In this document: positions 10,615 through 20,159 of the stretch, piece after piece
Layout of the letters: every line of letters begins with the position of its first letter
Numbering within the stretch: position 1 is the stretch's first letter
NCBI GenBank assembly: GCA_009823395.1
Contig: CM020511.1
Location: 18,721,001-18,785,000, forward strand
Direction: 5' to 3'
DNA: 64,000 nucleotides
DNA from: Thamnaconus septentrionalis
Lineage: Eukaryota > Chordata > Actinopteri > Tetraodontiformes > Monacanthidae
Made by a program: the position numbers and the translations under genes
The notes under the pieces: generated by a model
Told to the model about the DNA's origin: nothing
Seen by the model: the letters and a program-made list of their open reading frames with translations, nothing else
Database searches by the model: none

Positions 10615-11498
10615 CTCAGCAGCAAAATCAATACACAGTTTCTTGACGGAAGTCATCTGGACGTTGGCACTTTGGGTTTGTTTTTTTGTGCAACTCTGCT
10701 CACACTTTGCAAATAAGTAGTCTTCTACTCCACAGTATTCTAGTACAAACGGTTCTCATAGAGTAGATAGTTAATAAGACAGTGGCAGCATACAGCCTCA
10801 CAGTTAGTAGAGTGTGTGTGAGGAACGGCTGAGATGTGATCACTGGTTTACTTCGAAGTATCGTGTGAAAGTGATCCAGTGGCCACAGGTCTGAACCAGC
10901 GCTGACGGATGCAGGTGGACATTCAGTCTGATGCTGCTGATGAGAATAACTCCACCATATCAGGCTGAGCCACAATGCATCCTCAAAAGCTGTTCACTGC
11001 TTTTATTAAATGTGCAAAAAAAAGAAAATTATGTGCAGAAAATTAAGATGAGGCCAGAAAGAACAAGGAATAAGGCTGTTGTGGTTTGCTTCAGCACAAA
11101 AAAATGTGTTTCAAAAGCTCCATGTTGTGTAAAATTCACTTGGCTAATGCTTTTTAAAAGGCTGCCAGACATGAGAAAAGCCCTTCTCTCAACTTCTTTG
11201 CCTGCTCCGTTTTTCACAGTGTGTTCTGGAACATTTTGACTTTTTGAAATCAGCCGTGTGACGTCACAAAGGGCTCTGCTACCTCTCCCAGGTTGGTGAC
11301 CCACAACCCTCGCCATTTGGGCTAAATCCCAGTCCCAGAGATCATTTTGGCTAACCGTGGAAATTGATAAAGTAAAGATTGAATGAGGCGTAAAAACATA
11401 TGGGACCTTTGAGTTTCCTGCAAAGATGCAAGTCCAGTTTTCACCCTGACACTCCCAGCCATCAGCCAGAGGTCAGAGGTCAACCCGGGAAGTCCGTG
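10591..11498 (-). other. stx17: stx17 3'UTR (extent inferred)
   Basis: Runs from the stop at 11499 to the minus-strand AATAAA signals at 10591-10614; another sits at 11002-11007. Contains a full CRE-like TGACGTCA at 11260-11267 and an AGGTCAGAGGTCA direct repeat at 11470-11482. Confidence 0.5.
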
Positions 11499-11738
11499 TC
11501 ATTTCTCCTTGTTGGACTCCGTCTCGGGCGGCGCTGTCAGCTGTTTCATCTGAACGTCCACTCGAGCCTGGCGGTGCTTCTGGACCAGGTTGCCCCCCGC
11601 GAAGCCCAGAGCGCTGCCTCCGACGGCAGCCGCCACCCCTGCCACCTTGAACCCGGCCAGCAGGCCGATGGGACCGGCGAGCACGCCGCCCAGCAGGGCC
11701 CCGGCCAGCGGCAGCACGGCTAACTTGTAGCCCGCCGC
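11499..11738 (-). CDS. stx17: stx17 last exon, transmembrane hairpin
   Basis: 79 codons plus TGA, AAGYKLAVLPLAGALLGG onward to the charged tail ending ESNKEK. The glycine-rich double hairpin is the signature of syntaxin-17. Acceptor GTCCAG. Confidence 0.96.
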   Translation of the reverse strand, partial: AAGYKLAVLPLAGALLGGVLAGPIGLLAGFKVAGVAAAVGGSALGFAGGNLVQKHRQARVDVQMKQLTAPPETESNKEK

Positions 11739-11901
11739 CTGGACACAGAGAGTGACAGAGAGTGACAGACAGACAGACAGACAGACAGACACAGAGAGAG
11801 AGAGATTCTGGTTTCATTTTACAGCAACATATAGAAGGAAAAAAAACATTAGAGGTATAAGGACTTAAAAAGACCCTCGCTTAATGTCTATCCTTTCATC
11901 A

Positions 11902-11963
<62 letters not shown>

Positions 11964-12443
11964 GCAAACAAGCTTGCAAATGTAAATCTGCACTTCCCCA
12001 ACGGCATCAAAGACTCGTCATTATCTCATTTCAGGGGAGAAGTCAAAAAGATGCGGCCCGGGTCTTATTACAGCCGTTATCATCAGAGTGGAAGGTGCTC
12101 TTTGCCGATGACAATTAGGGACACACACACACACACACACACATATGCGCCGGGGCACCCACATTTGATTAACACTTCACCGCTTAAATTAATCGAGTTC
12201 AAAAAAGCTGGCGCGGCTTGCTGCCCCTCCCCCACACACCCTCGCCGCCTCCCCCCAGTGGCAGCGGAGGAAATATTAATTTCCTCAGAGTGCAGTTAAA
12301 AGAGTTAAAAGGACTCTGGCCGCCGCATGTCTGACACCGCAGGTAAAGCGCCAGTGTGACCTGATGACAGATTAGGAGCTTTCAAACCCGTTCAAACATC
12401 TGACTCGCATCTGCCGCCGTCACTGACGTGTCCGACGCACAAG

Positions 12444-12506
<63 letters not shown>

Positions 12507-13131
12507 ACGCACACACGCACACACTCGTACAAGGAGTTCAGTCTCTGTCTGTGTGGGCATAACAGGCAGTTTAAACAGAAACCATCGCATGCGTCATACT
12601 TTATGAATTTACCCAAATCCTGCTCATTTCTCTCCCTTCTCTACCAAGCACAACGCTGCTTCCAATTATCATCACTATTATATTAATAGAATAGAAATGG
12701 TTTCATCCAAATCAGCTGATTCGTTTCATGCCGAGGCATTCGGGAGTGTGTGCCTCGCTAACAGATGGGACAAAAAAAGTAGGCAATAAACCAGAGACAC
12801 TGAAAGAAGTTTTTTTTTTTTTTTTTTTTGATTTAGATTAATGTCGATTAAAGGCTACATTTTCAATTTAGGCCACACAATTACAGTATGTAGAAATCAG
12901 ACCGTTTCATTTTAGCTTCAAGAGACCTGATTACACAGGTGGTACGTTGGTACAACAAAGAGTAAAAACAGCTGCGAGCGAAAGGAAGTAAAGTCACTTA
13001 TACTCTCTATTTTTATTTAAATATAATTTTTTTTGGGAGTCAGAAAAAAAGTTCATATAAAACTTTTTTTTGTGACAGAATCACATCGGCCTCCACTGAT
13101 GTGTGAGCTGTAGATGTCAGAGAGGTGATTC

Positions 13132-13172
<41 letters not shown>

Positions 13173-13517
13173 GGTGCAACATTTCAACTGTGTCATAGGT
13201 GTGAAGGGCACTGACTCGTCCCGACTTGCTGTCGGTGGTTTACAGTTTGCTGCTCTGAAAACCCTTAAACAGTCATTCAAACCTTCTCTATGCTGCACAC
13301 ACACGCGCACACACACACACACACACGGCTGTCTTGTTCCACCTCTCTATCACTCCCCCTCCTCTCCATCCCTCTCCTCTCTCTATTTCCTTAATTGCAG
13401 CTTTCCTCCGTATTCGAGTGGATCAATAGGGACAAACGCTGTGGAATGGCTGGGAGGCAAAGTGCCATCGATCTGCCCAATCTCCCAAACACGACACACA
13501 CGCGCATCAGATCATCA

Positions 13518-13562
<45 letters not shown>

Positions 13563-13894
13563 TCCCCAGGCTCTTGGTCCCCTCCTCCACGTTGGCAGCG
13601 GCCGTGTTGACGTTGTCCTCGATGCTGTCAATCTTCTCCTGCTGGGACTGATACAGAGGGGTTAGACACACACTCACCACTGACCAATATTAACACACAC
13701 ATTCAGGCAAGCTCGCACACACACACACACACACACAGTTGGCTGCGTATTCGCCTAGATGCACACACGTACAAATGACAAAGGAACCACCTGTCGTGTG
13801 TTGCAGGTTTTTTTTTTCTGCCTCCAAAATCTGCTCCAGACCGCAAGTTAATACAATCTGTGTGTGTGTGTGTGTGCAAAGGAAGGGTCTTATG

Positions 13895-13931
<37 letters not shown>

Positions 13932-16900
13932 ATTGTGTAGATCTCATGAAATATTCAGAGTGGCAGCTGTCTCTCTCCATGTGAGGGCTGCATGGACACA
14001 GTGACCAAACAACAACCAGAGCCCTCATTTCATCCTCTCATCTTCCTCACCCTCTCATCCTCTCATCTTCCTCACCCTCTCATCCTCCTCATCCTCCTCA
14101 TCTTCCTCACCCTCTCATCCTCCTCATCCTCCTCATCTTCCTCACCCTCTCATCCTCCTCACCCTCTTAATCATCATATCATCCTCCTCATCTCTCCTCA
14201 GTGTTGCTCCTCCATCCTTGTCCACCACCCAGTGAGAAACAGTCTTGTTGCTTTATAAAATCAGCACCTCCTCGTGCACGTGTGAACAGAAAGATTCCTG
14301 ATCTTCACCGAGTGTTTACGGGGTCCACAGATATTAGCATCTACATCTGTTTCGCAGGATTTAGTTCAGAAGTGATGTGTGTTTTGGGATTTGCCCCTAA
14401 AGTCACAGCTGCTGATAGTAAAGACGTGAGATCAAGCAGGAGATCATGATTGTTTATTTTTTCAACTTGCTTTCTGATCATTAGATGATACGAAATCTAA
14501 AAAAAACCTGAGCCTTTAGTGTATTTTCAGGGTTTTATTCTGAGTGTGTATTATTTTTTAATGTGTCAACATTGGTGCCATGTTGCATCTATCATCCCTG
14601 GAGCTTTGGAAGGCGACGCAGCTTTCAGTTTTATTTACGTGCCGTCACCTTCACCTTGATCCCAGAGTGGCTGTATATGAGATTCGTCATACACCTCTGG
14701 CATCAAATTTAAAATTGGCAGATGTTCAGGAATGACCTAAAAAGATGCTTGAAATTTGGCTTCCCGGTTGTTCAAGCGATGACAGTTTACAGTTTGGAGC
14801 TCACACCACTGTGGCTCTGCAATGTCACTCCCACAACACCACCTCTCACCCCTCAGAAACCATAACAACATGTCTATGCTCTCTCTGCCCCCCCCCCCAG
14901 CCTGTATGAGGATATTTTTTTTTATAACCTCACTCCATATTCACTCTCTCCCTCTTTCTCTTCCATTGTTATCTCTCCTTCACTCCCAGCAGCTTCCCTC
15001 TCTCCATCCCTGAGGATAGAGTGATAATGTGAACCATCTGTTCTCCACCTGCTCCTCCCATGTATCCCTTGTTCCCCCACCTCTCGCCCCCCTGTGGTCG
15101 GCTCCCACCTCTCAGCCCGGCCCCTCCCCCCTTCTCTCGCCCATGTCTCCCGCTCTATCCCTCTCTCTCCTCTCCTCTCCTCTCTCTCGCCATGGTGAAG
15201 GGGCCTCTGGGGGCCCCCGCTGCCGTCCTGAGCCCGATGTGCTGCTGCTGCTGCCTGGTCTCGGAGGGGCCCCACCAGGCAACGGGACCGCCTACGGTCG
15301 CGCGCATCGCGCTTCTCGGAAACGCTGTGGGCGACCTGAACCTGTCACGCTGTCTCCGCTCGCAGGGGGAGAGGGGGGGGGGCTGTGCACACGTACGGCT
15401 GGAGACGTGCGTCTTTGTGTGAGTGTATGTGGCGTATGTGTTTTGCACTCACATGGACGACGAGGGAGAACTCCGTCACCAAGCCGCTCAGCTCCTTCAG
15501 ACCCTGAGAGCAAATCAAAAGTGGAACACGAGAAAGAAAGAAATTTCCAGTGAGTGGCAGCCGGGTGAACGCGCAGGGTTTGGGTTTATTAATAGGAACT
15601 AAAAGGAGCTATGAGCAATATCATCACAACACTAGATGTCGTGCTTGTGCTCAGCATGCAAATCAAAACAAACCGGCTCAGGCACATCCAGGATGTAACA
15701 GGAGCATCACTGTTGTGAGGTCAATGTCAAGTGATGGAGCAAGTGCAGAATATTGCAAGTGAGACGATGCTTCTTTATATTTTTTTCGTTTACTTTTCAA
15801 AGCTTTGTTGTTTGTTCAGCTGACGGAAGGCTGCCTTCAAATACAAAAAGTCAAACATTTGTTGCCAGATTGTGTAAATGTTGTACAGCGCAGAGCAGCG
15901 TTTCTCAACTGGTGGGTTGAGAGCTGTTTTGAGTCCCCCCCGCAACCTCCACTTTTTTTTTTTTGTTAAAAAATGGATTTTAAAATATATATATTTATAG
16001 AGAAAATTTTGGGCATTTATTTTATTTTTTTATGTGGGTCCAGAGGCTCCACCAGTTGGCGTAGAGTGAAATAGCAAATCCCGAGGTCCATATAAACAGT
16101 GGAATGCAACTGAGCTTCAGTAACAAGAACGGCATGCAGACACTGATCAGATGTACACACCTCTTCCAGGTTTTCCCAGGACTCCATTGCACTCTCCTCT
16201 GCTGGGATCTCTGGAAGGTGGAGCTGCGTTTGCCTGCCTGACACGGGTTCCTCCTGCACGTTGTCGCCGTGGCTGCTGCTGGATGCCAAGCTGGCTTGCT
16301 GCTGCTGCTGCGGCGGTGGCGGCTTGGGCACAGGACCCGAGTGCAGCTGCAGGAAGTCCTGCGCAGCGGCGGACGCTCTGTCTCTGACCGGCTTCACCAG
16401 CGCCTCCAGAGCGGCGGCGTCCTCTGCACGGACCCTGCCGCACAGCTTCTCCATTTCCCTGATGTTGGCTCTTAATTGCTGCAGAGGAGTGGAGAGGAGA
16501 GGAGAGGAGAGGAGGGGAGGGGAGGGGAGGGGAGGAATCATTTCATTTAGAAATAATTTCAGATAGCCAGTCTGGTCATTTTGCAGCCGTCAAACTTGCT
16601 CCGGTCAGTTTCCAGCGAAGCTCTGATAAAAGGTGGTAATAAGGTTGAGGTATGACCCCTGGGGAAGAGGAGCAACCCCATTCAAGCACAAGTGGCCCTA
16701 GAGTGACAAGAGGATTACACTGCAGTCATCAGCCCTCCAGGCTGCAGCACGACCCGAGCTCATGGGGTCGCAGAGTGCCGATAATGTGTTCCGCTAATAA
16801 CACAACATGAATATATATATGTATTTATATTCATGCATCCACTTCGGCCCCGGTGTGCGTGAAAGTGAAAAACAACCCGATTAGCGCGGAGACGGCTCAG

Positions 16901-18711
16901 CCAGGCACCCGATGGCCTGCAAATTAAGAACCCGAAGGGTGGTGGTGGTCGAGGTGGAGGAGGGTGGGGAGAGGAGCTCACGATAAAACTTTCCCTGCAG
17001 CCTTTCGTCGAACTTCCAAATCATCCTTTTCGAAGTTGTCTATTTTTGTTTTAAATTCCAGGCCACTGCCAGTTGAAACATCGTGTTTCCGATGATTAAA
17101 AGGCAATGGTGATATCAGATTAAAGGCAGGCTGATGGCCTTCAGCTCGAAGAGTCTTCAGCTGCTTGGTTTGTCTTCCATCTCATCTCATTTCCTCACTT
17201 CATATGTTTTTTTTTTTTTTTTTTTATAGCCCAGGCCCAGGACCCCCAAGCAGCTTGCCAGACCACTGGGATTTGTTCCCGAGCTCCCGATAGTCATTCA
17301 AGGTCGGTACACACGTCTGAGGCAAAGAAGAGCATCACCTTACTCTGGGTTAACACTGGGAGGACATGGGAAAGCACTCTGAGTGCGTCCCAGAGGCTGG
17401 TAGGAGGATGGTGAGAGGATAGGCAGAGTCAGGTGCCTGTTTGGAGTTGCTTTACCTTCAGAGATGAGACCGTTCTCCTGCTGCCAGTCTATATGGTTCA
17501 AAATCTTGGACAACTAAAAATTTCCCAGCCACTGCACAGTCGGAATGTTTCTGGCCCATGTCAGGCTTCTCAACGTCAAAACATTTCGAGAGTAAAACAA
17601 AGAAGGGTCATGCTCATTCCATTTCCAACTGTAATGAGTCACACCATCTTCATTCCAACAAACAAGCGTCACGTTATGTAGTACGCTGGTCTCTGTCACA
17701 GATATTAAGACAGCTAATTGCCCCTGTGGTGACGTAATCATGTTAACATTTCAGTTGCAGTGTTTCACAAATCCAATGGCTTTACTGCACATATCCATCT
17801 GTGAAAGAGCCGATGGAAAACATTTGGCTGATCCAAAAATGCAAACGGAAAAAAGGCTGAAGAATTCTTAGAAGATGGGTCGATCAGATCTCCTTCACTG
17901 CCGGTCGAGTAACACAGTAACTGAACGAGGCTTCAAGTTGGTGGATGCGAAGACTTGATTTTGTCTGTAATTGTGGAAGCTTTGGCCATTTCTGCTACAA
18001 CTGTAGCTCTTTCAGCATCCATTCTGCTGCCACTCAGGTTTACAAACTTAAAGCAACTTACGACTTTTGTCAACACTTGCTGCCGCTGCGGTTGTTATTG
18101 TTGGACTGTTGTACAATAGTGAGTAGAGTTTTAAAAATTCCTTTCATTCAAGTGTGAGGAATGTCTATTTAGAAAGACCCAGTTCTCTACTTGCACTCTC
18201 TTATTCTGTTGCATTTTCAATCTTTCCAGGCAGACTGTGTGCTTCTATTAGACAATGTGTAATTAGGAAGCACCGACATTGGACTACTGAGTGCTAAGGT
18301 TGAGGAAAAAAAAACTTGACATGCTACAAAATGCAATTTCTGGTCAAGAGTCAACAAATTCATTTCCAGTCTGCCACACGTTAACGCTGCCATACATTTG
18401 TCACTTCATCAATGAAGTTAAAAAAGACTTTTACCTGGACTGTCCTGCTGGCGTTGATCTGCTCCTGGTGAAGGCGCTCCCATTGCTGGCTGTTCTGGTA
18501 CTGATAAAAGAAGACAAAAGCTATCCATTACCCATCTGCAAGAAAGAAGTCAGGGGTGTGGACGTCAGGGTATGAATTCAGTCGTCACCTTCAGTATGTT
18601 ACTGTGGTGTTTCTGCAGCCTGTCCAGGTCCGTGGGCAGAGCCACTTTAATGAACTTGTGGATGGGCGCCTCCAGGCGCCTCAGTGTCAGCTTGTTGCCT
18701 TCCTCTGCCAT
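11499..18711 (-). CDS. stx17: stx17, syntaxin-17 (6 coding exons, 294 aa)
   Basis: Q-SNARE that, in vertebrates, is recruited to completed autophagosomes and drives fusion with lysosomes together with SNAP29 and VAMP8; it also acts at ER-mitochondria contacts. Coding exons in gene order are 18711-18589, 18500-18435, 16478-16161, 15503-15453, 13647-13561 and 11738-11499. All junctions are phase 0 and give 294 residues (human 302). The N-terminus MAEEGNKLTLRRLEAPIHKFIK starts the Habc-like region. W164-x-x-L167 in ESWENLEE matches the LC3-interacting motif of the human protein. The SNARE motif runs from about residue 157 to 215, with the QQ pair at 188-189 near the zero layer. Residues about 222-268 form the glycine-zipper double transmembrane hairpin (LAGALLGGVLAGPIGLLAGF, KVAGVAAAVGG). 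The linker is a Pro/Gln/Ser-rich stretch, unlike human. Confidence 0.95.
11903..11960. repeat. (CA)n microsatellite
   Basis: Near-pure CA tract in the stx17 intron 11739-13560. Further tracts are at about 12121-12142, 12447-12495 and 13136-13170, with a T-run at 12811-12829. Confidence 0.95.
12040..12420. promoter_or_regulatory. Possible conserved non-coding block in stx17 intron
   Basis: Between CA tracts lie non-repetitive segments with homeodomain-type cores (ATTTGATTAAC, TTAAATTAATCG), a near-palindromic GGAAATATTAATTTCC at about 12269, and a CCTGATGACAGATTA motif. This composition is typical of vertebrate conserved non-coding DNA, but conservation was not tested. Confidence 0.25.
13518..13560. 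repeat. (CA)n tract abutting the stx17 donor
   Basis: About 21 AC units ending at the exon boundary 13560/13561. On the coding strand the intron begins GTGTGTGTGT, so the tract supplies the splice donor. Confidence 0.95.
13561..13647 (-). CDS. stx17: stx17 exon, SNARE core
   Basis: 29 codons, SQQEKIDSIEDNVNTAAANVEEGTKSLGK. The acceptor is ATCAG. The donor lies directly at the start of a (GT)n tract on the coding strand, so the 5' splice site is microsatellite sequence. Confidence 0.95.
13703..13930. repeat. CA and GT microsatellite cluster
   Basis: Several CA (about 13717-13737) and GT (13859-13876, 13897-13930) tracts close together in the stx17 intron 13648-15452. Complementary tracts could pair in the transcript. 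Confidence 0.9.
14030..14190. repeat. Pyrimidine-rich CTCATC minisatellite
   Basis: Array of units built from TCATCCTCCTCATCTTCCTCA and variants, entirely pyrimidine plus A on this strand. The SSS- or LIF-rich frames read across it are artefacts. Confidence 0.9.
15453..15503 (-). CDS. stx17: stx17 17-codon exon, SNARE motif start
   Basis: Encodes GLKELSGLVTEFSLVVH, matching human DLIELSQLVTDFSLLVN. Acceptor CTCAG, donor GTGAGT. Confidence 0.9.
15896..15960 (+). mobile_element. Fragment of dispersed fish repeat
   Basis: Contains GCAGCGTTTCTCAACTGGTG followed by GGTTGAGAG, a phrase I recognise as the end of a common teleost repeat family. Only one end is present, so it is a truncated copy in the stx17 intron. 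Confidence 0.4.
16161..16478 (-). CDS. stx17: stx17 third coding exon, linker and LIR
   Basis: 106 codons. Starts QLRANIREMEKLC, runs through a helical segment, then PKPPPPQQQQQ and a Ser run, and ends LPEIPAEESAMESWENLEE with the W-x-x-L motif. The donor is GTGTGT. Its acceptor tract is a long pure polypyrimidine run on the coding strand. Confidence 0.93.
16494..16534. repeat. Polypurine tract with four GGGG runs
   Basis: A GGAGA and GGGGA array with four GGGG runs separated by single A at 16514-16532. It lies 16-56 bp upstream of the stx17 exon acceptor (16478/16479), where the minus strand forms its polypyrimidine tract. Confidence 0.9.
18435..18500 (-). CDS. stx17: stx17 second coding exon
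   Basis: 22 codons, YQNSQQWERLHQEQINASRTVQ, matching the family block that ends RTVQQLR. Acceptor ATCAG, donor GTAAAA. Confidence 0.95.
18589..18711 (-). CDS. stx17: stx17 first coding exon
   Basis: 41 codons, M to LK, starting at the only ATG of the conserved N-terminus. The donor is GTGACG. A possible acceptor, GGGCAG, lies 13 bases before the ATG, consistent with an upstream non-coding exon. Confidence 0.95.
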
Positions 18712-19874
18712 GTGTCCCGCTGACTGCCCACAGCTAACACCTCGGCGTAACTTGGACACTGCACCTGCTCCTTTTCCTTTTTTTTCTTTATCTCACAGCC
18801 CCCACAGACACTGTAAATACCCGTAGAGTATGATTTAATAAAAACATAAATCAAATGACCAAACTCAGTGACACATGCAAGTCTTCCCACGCATCTAAAA
18901 CTGGCACCTCAATCGAACATTTTTCACACAGTCATCCTTTGGGTGTCAGGATGAGCTAAAAAATCCACAGCCTACAGTACACGGTGCTGTGAAATACATT
19001 TGCCCGCATCTTAATTCTAACATGTAAGTTTATTTTTTCCTTTAAGCCTTGATAGATTTCTTTAAAGTCACATAACACCTGCTTGCATTCCTTGGAATTT
19101 TCCTGAACAATTATCTTACTATTTTATCATTAACAATCATTGATTATAAATACCATGGCACTAACATTGATGACGTGTTTAATTTTTGCTTTTGCAAATC
19201 TATTATCACTGTTGCGTTTTTTTTCCAACTCAATCTCTCAAAATAGTGCTGCGGGTATTAATGGGAGTGACCTCACCGACCCAAACAAGTCAGAGTCTGA
19301 AGGAAGGCCCACAGCATTCAAGCTGGTGAATTTTTGCTGCATCCATCAGGTTGTAAATACATTCTACCAACAAGCAGGACCAACAAGCATAAATACTCTT
19401 TTGTCCCTACTGCTTTATTGCCCATTGGTAGGCAATACAAACCCCCTCAACCTTGAAGAGAGGGTCTTCTCCAAGATTAATGTTGATCAAATACCTCTAC
19501 TTGTCGACAGTTAGCGTTCGCTGTTGAACAAAACAATCTTTTTTGTCTTCTGTAGGCAGAAGCTGTGCGATAAGTGAAGACATACAACTGGGGAATCTGT
19601 CTCACCTTTCCCCCTGTTTTATAATATCAACGAACGCTTTCAAGAATAAAGCCTTTAAGGAGTTAACTGCCTGCCAGTGTGTTAACAACAGGAGCAACTT
19701 AGCATGGTGCTAACTGGAGGCTAATGCCTGGAGCTAACGATAATAAAAAATACTGCTCCAACTCGTTTACTCTCACGACAGTATGGACAAAACCGTGTAC
19801 CGTATTTTCAGTTTCTACTGTTGACAACGTAACAGATATTCGAAACGAAACTTAAAAGAAATCTTGGCACTTAC

Positions 19875-19990
19875 CACAGATTAAAACTACCGGATGTATA
19901 ATATTTAAAAGATAACGCCAGCCCAGAACCCCAATAACCGTTTAAAATTTCACAATAAACCGATACCGCTGATTTTTTTGAAAACCGCTT
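19875..19990 (-). other. stx17: Probable stx17 non-coding first exon
   Basis: On the minus strand GTAAGT (19869-19874) is an excellent donor after ATCTGTG. Just upstream in the gene is an ETS-like CCGGATGT (on the plus strand at about 19891) and, farther, CTTCCGG at 20049-20055. The 5' end is approximate. The splice to 18711 is inferred. Confidence 0.45.
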
Positions 19991-20130
19991 TGTTTCTGAC
20001 AGTTCGTATGTTTGTAAACAACTGCCTTCCCAGTGCATCCTTGAAAAGCTTCCGGCCTTAAACAGCGTCAACAGCAAATAATGTTCCACCCAAAGGCTTC
20101 CCCTCTCCTGACCTTTCGGTAACATCACAT
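19880..20130 (-). promoter_or_regulatory. stx17: Putative stx17 promoter
   Basis: Region upstream of the inferred first exon. It has ETS-like sites and an NR4A-type NBRE, TGACCTTT at 20110-20117 (AAAGGTCA in gene orientation). No TATA or CpG island is evident. Confidence 0.35.
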
Positions 20131-20159
20131 TGTTAACTGCATTTTTAAAGGGCTATAGT

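Noticed and set aside
15060..15422. Plus-strand frame with MVKGPLGAPAAVLSPM and CCCCC from a good Kozak ATG at 15192
   Set aside because: Antisense to a stx17 intron, GC-rich and low in complexity, with no splice partners or known domain. The Cys run is a GCT repeat.
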